From the NCBI GenBank assembly GCA_050953725.1, contig JBMNNB010000001.1:310001-374000 (forward strand): a DNA stretch of 64,000 nt. The letters are read 5' to 3'. How positions within the stretch are numbered: the stretch's first letter is position 1; the number at the start of each line of letters is the position of its first letter. The notes under the pieces were generated by a model that ran no database searches, had not been told where the DNA came from, and saw only the letters and a list, made by a program, of their open reading frames with translations. Origin of the DNA: DTU053 sp012520115 (lineage in GTDB: Bacteria > Bacillota > Clostridia > Oscillospirales > Acutalibacteraceae). The position numbers and the translations under genes are program-made. Positions 60,782 to 64,000 of the stretch are shown here, piece by piece.

Positions 60782-61702
60782 ATGAACACTCAGCATTTAA
60801 GATACGCAGTCGAGGTCGAAAAGGCCGCCTCCATAACGCAGGCAGCCGAAAACCTCTATATGTCCCAGCCCAATTTAAGCAAGGCGATAAAGGAGCTTGA
60901 GGCGCATCTGGGCATCTCGATTTTCAGGCGCACTCCCAAGGGCATGGTGCCCACCGCAAAGGGACAGGTGTTTTTGTCTTATGCCAGGAGCATCTTAAAG
61001 CAGATTGAAGAAATGGAGTCCCTTTACAGAACAGCCGACACCGCAAGGCAGGTCTTCAGCCTGTCCGCCCCGAGAACCGGCTATATAAGCCTCGCCTTCA
61101 GGAGCTTTGCGGAAAAGCTGGACAGACGCCATGAAATAGAGCTCAATTACAAGGAGACCAACGCCACAAAAACCATAAGCAATGTTATCCGTGGCGAGTT
61201 TAACTTAGGCATAATCCGCTGCAGTCAGGCGCATGAGAAGTACTTCTTCGGCACACTTGACGATAAGGAGGTCTCCCACGAAAAGCTCTGGGACTTTGAA
61301 TATGTGGTCCTGATGTCAGAGAAAAATCCCCTTGCCCTAAAGTCAGAAATCCGCACGGAGGACTTAGAGGGAATGATAGAGCTTATGCACGGTGACACCA
61401 CCGTTCCCCCCTCGGCGGTGCTTACATCTGCTAAGCCTGAAAAGAGCGGCAAAAGGATTTATTTATATGAAAGGGGCAGCCAGTTTGATTTGCTGTCCGC
61501 ATTCAGCGACGCATATATGCTCACCGCTCCGGAGCCTGAGGAGCTTTTAATCAAGCATAAACTCGTCCAGAGGAAGCTTACGGGAGCGAAGCATAAATAC
61601 TCAGACATACTCATACACCTTGCGGAGTACAACCCCACGGAGCTTGACAAGGCCTTCTTAAAGGAGCTGGAAAAAGCGTCAAGGGTACTGTTTAATCCAT
61701 AA
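60782..61702 (+). CDS. LysR-family transcriptional regulator
   Basis: A 306-aa regulator. The N-terminal winged helix is textbook: MNTQHLRYAVEVEKAASITQ, then AAENLYMSQPNLSKAIKELE and LGISIFRRTPKGMVPTAKGQ. A periplasmic-binding-protein-like effector domain follows (~90-300). AAGGGAGG precedes the ATG. Its divergent position next to adhE suggests it senses redox or a fermentation metabolite and acts on adhE (inference). Confidence 0.92.
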   Translation: MNTQHLRYAVEVEKAASITQAAENLYMSQPNLSKAIKELEAHLGISIFRRTPKGMVPTAKGQVFLSYARSILKQIEEMESLYRTADTARQVFSLSAPRTGYISLAFRSFAEKLDRRHEIELNYKETNATKTISNVIRGEFNLGIIRCSQAHEKYFFGTLDDKEVSHEKLWDFEYVVLMSEKNPLALKSEIRTEDLEGMIELMHGDTTVPPSAVLTSAKPEKSGKRIYLYERGSQFDLLSAFSDAYMLTAPEPEELLIKHKLVQRKLTGAKHKYSDILIHLAEYNPTELDKAFLKELEKASRVLFNP

Positions 61703-61708
61703 GATTAA

Positions 61709-61741
61709 GGGACTAAGGCGAAGGCTTAGTCCCTGATTTTT
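61709..61741. terminator. Terminator between lysR and the DUF255 gene
   Basis: GGGACTAAG/CTTAGTCCC with a 7-nt loop, followed on the plus strand by TGATTTTTA. It sits between converging genes. Confidence 0.85.
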
Positions 61742-61742
61742 A

Positions 61743-63755
61743 TTAGAGCTGTTTCTTGATTTCCTCAATATCATAAACAGGCGCAGAGCAGGAGAAATCC
61801 CGACAAAGATAATATGCAGTGCCTTTTTCGGGCAGCGGATATTCCTTTGTAAAGGGCGCAGCCTTTGACAGCATTTGAGCATTCTCCGCCGTTTTCAGAA
61901 TACAGCTTAAATTCGGATAATAGCTCTCGGACAAAAATGCCTTCAAATCCGGGGGCATTTCCTTTTCGCTCGTGACGCAGACCAGTTCCTGCGACGGATA
62001 CAGCACCCTCGAAAGCGCAATCAGCGCAAAGCTGTGTCCGGTGGGGTAATTAAGCGCCGCCTCGGAGATATAAGAAATCTGCCGTGTAGCTGTATCGAGC
62101 CACTTTTCATCCCCGGTCAGCTTCCAGAGCCTGTAAAGCACATCTGCGGCTACGGAATTGCCCGACGGAATAGCCCCGTCAAAGGTCTCCTTTGGACGGG
62201 TTATGAGTTGCTCGCCGTCCTTTGAATAAAAGTAAAAGCCGCCCGCATTTTCGTCCCGGAACTGCTCAATCATTCGTTCGGCAAAAAGCGCAGCCTCTAT
62301 AAGAAACGAAGCATCCAGGGTCGCATCATAAAGCCCTAACAGGGCAAAGACATAGCAGGCGTAGTCCTCAAGCTGTCCCTTGTGGGCTGTCTCGTTCTCC
62401 CGCCAGCGTATGTGCAGATTCCCCTCAGCGTCAGCAAGGTTTTCCCGTATAAAGCCGTGCGCCTCTTTCGCCGCATTCAAATAATCGGCGTCGCCCGTAA
62501 CAGTTGCCGCCTTAGAAAGTGCCGCAATCATAAGCGAGTTCCACGAGGTCAGAACCTTATCATCCTTGTGCAGATGAGTGCGGTGTTTTCTGTACGCATA
62601 GAGCTTTTCGCAAAGCACAGCTATCTCCTTATTTGAAGCGGCAAACTCGGGATTCTGAAGCAGATTCAGAATATTCTTACCCTCAAAATTGCCTTCATCC
62701 GTCACGCCGAACCAATCGCAGAATTTCTGCCCCTCTGCGCCCAGAACCGACAGAATCTCGTCTTTGGTAAAGACATAAAACTTGCCCTCGACCCCGTCGC
62801 TGTCCGCATCCTGACCGCAGTAAAAGCCCCCGTTTTCATCCCGCAGCTCACTCAGAACATAATTCAAGGTGCGTCGAACAACATCAAGATACAGCGGGTT
62901 ACGGGTAAGCTGATAGGCCTCAAGATAAGCAAGGGTCAACAGGGCGTTGTCATAGAGCATCTTTTCGAAATGGGGCACGAGCCACATTTCATCGGTGGAA
63001 TAGCGTGAAAAGCCCCCGCCGATATGGTCAAAGATACCGCCCCTAAACATACTGCTCAGCGTTTTCTCCGCTATTTTGAGTGCGGTCTGCTTGTCTTCAA
63101 AATGAGCATAACGCAAAAGGAAAATCAGATTATGAGGGGTTGGGAATTTAGGCGCTGAGCCGAAGCCGCCCCATGCAGAGTCAAAAGCTCCCTTAAAGTC
63201 CTTATATGCCCTGTGCAGAAGGGACCTTTCGGGGCTTATTTTTGCCCTGCCGCCGCCATCCTGTCTGTTCATATAGGTGATAATCCGCTCACTGTCGGAA
63301 AGCAGAGTATCACGCTGATTTTTCCACAGCCACGACACCTTATCTAAAAGCTCCAGAAGTCCCATCATCCCGTAGCGGGAGCGTTTGGGCAGGTAAGTCC
63401 CGGCCCAGAAGGGCTTTTGTTCGGGGGTCATGATAATGGTCAATGGCCAGCCGCCGGAGCCGGTCAGAGCCTGACACACGGCCATATAAACCGTGTCCAC
63501 ATCGGGCCGCTCCTCACGGTCGACCTTGATGCAGATAAAATCACGATTCAGCACTGCGGCCACCTCGTCATCCTCAAAGGACTCATGGGCCATTACATGA
63601 CACCAGTGGCAGGTGCTGTACCCGATGCTGAGAAACACGGGCTTGTCCTGCTCTTTTGCTTTCGCAAAGGCCTCCTCGCCCCAGGGGTACCAGTCCACCG
63701 GGTTGGCGGCATGCTGAAGCAGATAGGGCGATTTTTCGTTCTTTAAGCGGTTCAC
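61743..63755 (-). CDS. YyaL/DUF255 thioredoxin-fold protein (SPATA20-like)
   Basis: A 670-aa cytoplasmic protein. Residues ~1-165 form a thioredoxin-like DUF255 domain with the start NEKSPYLLQHAANPVDWYPW and the redox-like CHWC (Cys49-Cys52). The rest is an (alpha/alpha)6 barrel related to glycosidase or epimerase folds (GGIFDHIGGGFSRYSTD; KMLYDNALLTLAYLEAYQ). The family is widespread and highly conserved, but its reaction is not established. The gene starts 21 nt after the Rieske-containing gene, so they are probably co-transcribed. Confidence 0.9.
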   Translation of the reverse strand: MNRLKNEKSPYLLQHAANPVDWYPWGEEAFAKAKEQDKPVFLSIGYSTCHWCHVMAHESFEDDEVAAVLNRDFICIKVDREERPDVDTVYMAVCQALTGSGGWPLTIIMTPEQKPFWAGTYLPKRSRYGMMGLLELLDKVSWLWKNQRDTLLSDSERIITYMNRQDGGGRAKISPERSLLHRAYKDFKGAFDSAWGGFGSAPKFPTPHNLIFLLRYAHFEDKQTALKIAEKTLSSMFRGGIFDHIGGGFSRYSTDEMWLVPHFEKMLYDNALLTLAYLEAYQLTRNPLYLDVVRRTLNYVLSELRDENGGFYCGQDADSDGVEGKFYVFTKDEILSVLGAEGQKFCDWFGVTDEGNFEGKNILNLLQNPEFAASNKEIAVLCEKLYAYRKHRTHLHKDDKVLTSWNSLMIAALSKAATVTGDADYLNAAKEAHGFIRENLADAEGNLHIRWRENETAHKGQLEDYACYVFALLGLYDATLDASFLIEAALFAERMIEQFRDENAGGFYFYSKDGEQLITRPKETFDGAIPSGNSVAADVLYRLWKLTGDEKWLDTATRQISYISEAALNYPTGHSFALIALSRVLYPSQELVCVTSEKEMPPDLKAFLSESYYPNLSCILKTAENAQMLSKAAPFTKEYPLPEKGTAYYLCRDFSCSAPVYDIEEIKKQL

Positions 63756-63776
63756 TCAATACCTCCGAAGCCAATA

Positions 63777-64000
63777 TTAATACTTATCAAGATTAATCTG
63801 AGCCGGGTTGTCAAGCAGCTTGCCCTCAATATCAAAGCGTGAGCCGTGGCAGGGGCAGTCCCAGCTTTTTTCATCCGGGTTCCACTCAAGCTGACAGCCC
63901 AGATGCGGACACCTGACCGAAACAATGTGCAGCTTACGGTTTTCGTCCTTGTAAACGCCCACCTTTTCGCCGTCAATCTCCACAACGCCTCCGCTTTCGG
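63777..64000 (-). CDS. C-terminal Rieske [2Fe-2S] domain of an oxidoreductase (partial)
   Basis: The 3' end of a gene that enters from beyond the right edge; the frame is open to the last base. The visible part is a Rieske domain with both ligand pairs, CPHLGC (Cys-x-His) and CPCHGSRFDIEGKLLDNPA (Cys-x-x-His). In Firmicutes this tail usually ends a FAD-dependent DAO-type oxidoreductase of about 500 aa, which I expect upstream (inference). The GTG at 63983 is only an internal Val codon. Confidence 0.85.
   Translation of the reverse strand, partial: ESGGVVEIDGEKVGVYKDENRKLHIVSVRCPHLGCQLEWNPDEKSWDCPCHGSRFDIEGKLLDNPAQINLDKY

Overview
The window reads as a chromosomal segment of a Gram-positive anaerobe of the Clostridia, most like gut Oscillospiraceae/Ruminococcaceae (inference; no species can be named). 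Supporting signs are strong AGGAGG-type ribosome binding sites, TTGACA/TATAAT promoters, a T-box leader on pheST, a secreted leucine-rich-repeat protein with a type I dockerin, AdhE fermentation, a V-type ATPase, and both GluRS and GlnRS. Nearly all of the sequence is coding. There is no phage, intact insertion sequence or CRISPR array.

Layout. 0.2-3.1 kb: a rhodanese-like protein, a CoA-disulfide reductase/rhodanese fusion and a histidine phosphatase. 3.1-5.3 kb: a palindromic MITE-like spacer, then the secreted LRR-dockerin protein. 5.4-9.4 kb: gltX-glnS and a small membrane protein. 9.5-11.0 kb: an isolated 5S rRNA gene, a flavin reductase-like protein and a TIM-barrel protein. 11.1-16.5 kb: T-box, pheS, pheT and a class B penicillin-binding protein. 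16.5-19.8 kb: a GH127 enzyme facing away from an SPFH/ribbon-helix-helix pair whose promoter carries a perfect 19-bp palindrome. 20.0-28.3 kb: a surface-polysaccharide operon with a GT4, a GT26 (TagA/WecG-like), UDP-GlcNAc 2-epimerase, a polymerase/ligase-like membrane protein, a pyruvyltransferase, and an unusual flippase fused to an FrhB-like domain. Together these suggest a pyruvylated, ManNAc-containing wall polymer.

28.5-37 kb is a more accessory stretch. It has a GpsA-like dehydrogenase, a MarR-controlled heterodimeric ABC exporter, a paired chromate (CHR) transporter, Veg-like and L25/Ctc genes, and three gene remnants: the tail of a secreted protein, the C-terminus of a serine recombinase, and the C-terminus of NifU. 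37.4-47.2 kb holds a complete nine-gene V-ATPase operon with Na+-type ligands in subunit K. It is bracketed by two 235-bp direct repeats about 90% identical; the right copy ends inside an intact tRNA-Leu(GAG), and the left copy keeps only 23 nt of that tRNA's 3' end. This looks like an island placed at a tRNA gene.

47.4-64 kb returns to housekeeping and fermentation: a ceramidase-like hydrolase, mtaB, tRNA-Arg(CCT), thiI with a cysteine desulfurase and an unknown 522-aa protein between them, a DUF4392 protein, alanine racemase, an APH-like kinase, adhE divergent from a LysR regulator across a palindrome-rich spacer, a YyaL/DUF255 thioredoxin-fold protein, and the 3' end of a Rieske-containing oxidoreductase running off the window.

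The most unusual items are the tRNA-flanked V-ATPase island, the flippase-FrhB fusion that lacks the usual ferredoxin domain, and the SPFH operator palindrome. All similarity statements come from reading motifs by eye; no search was run.
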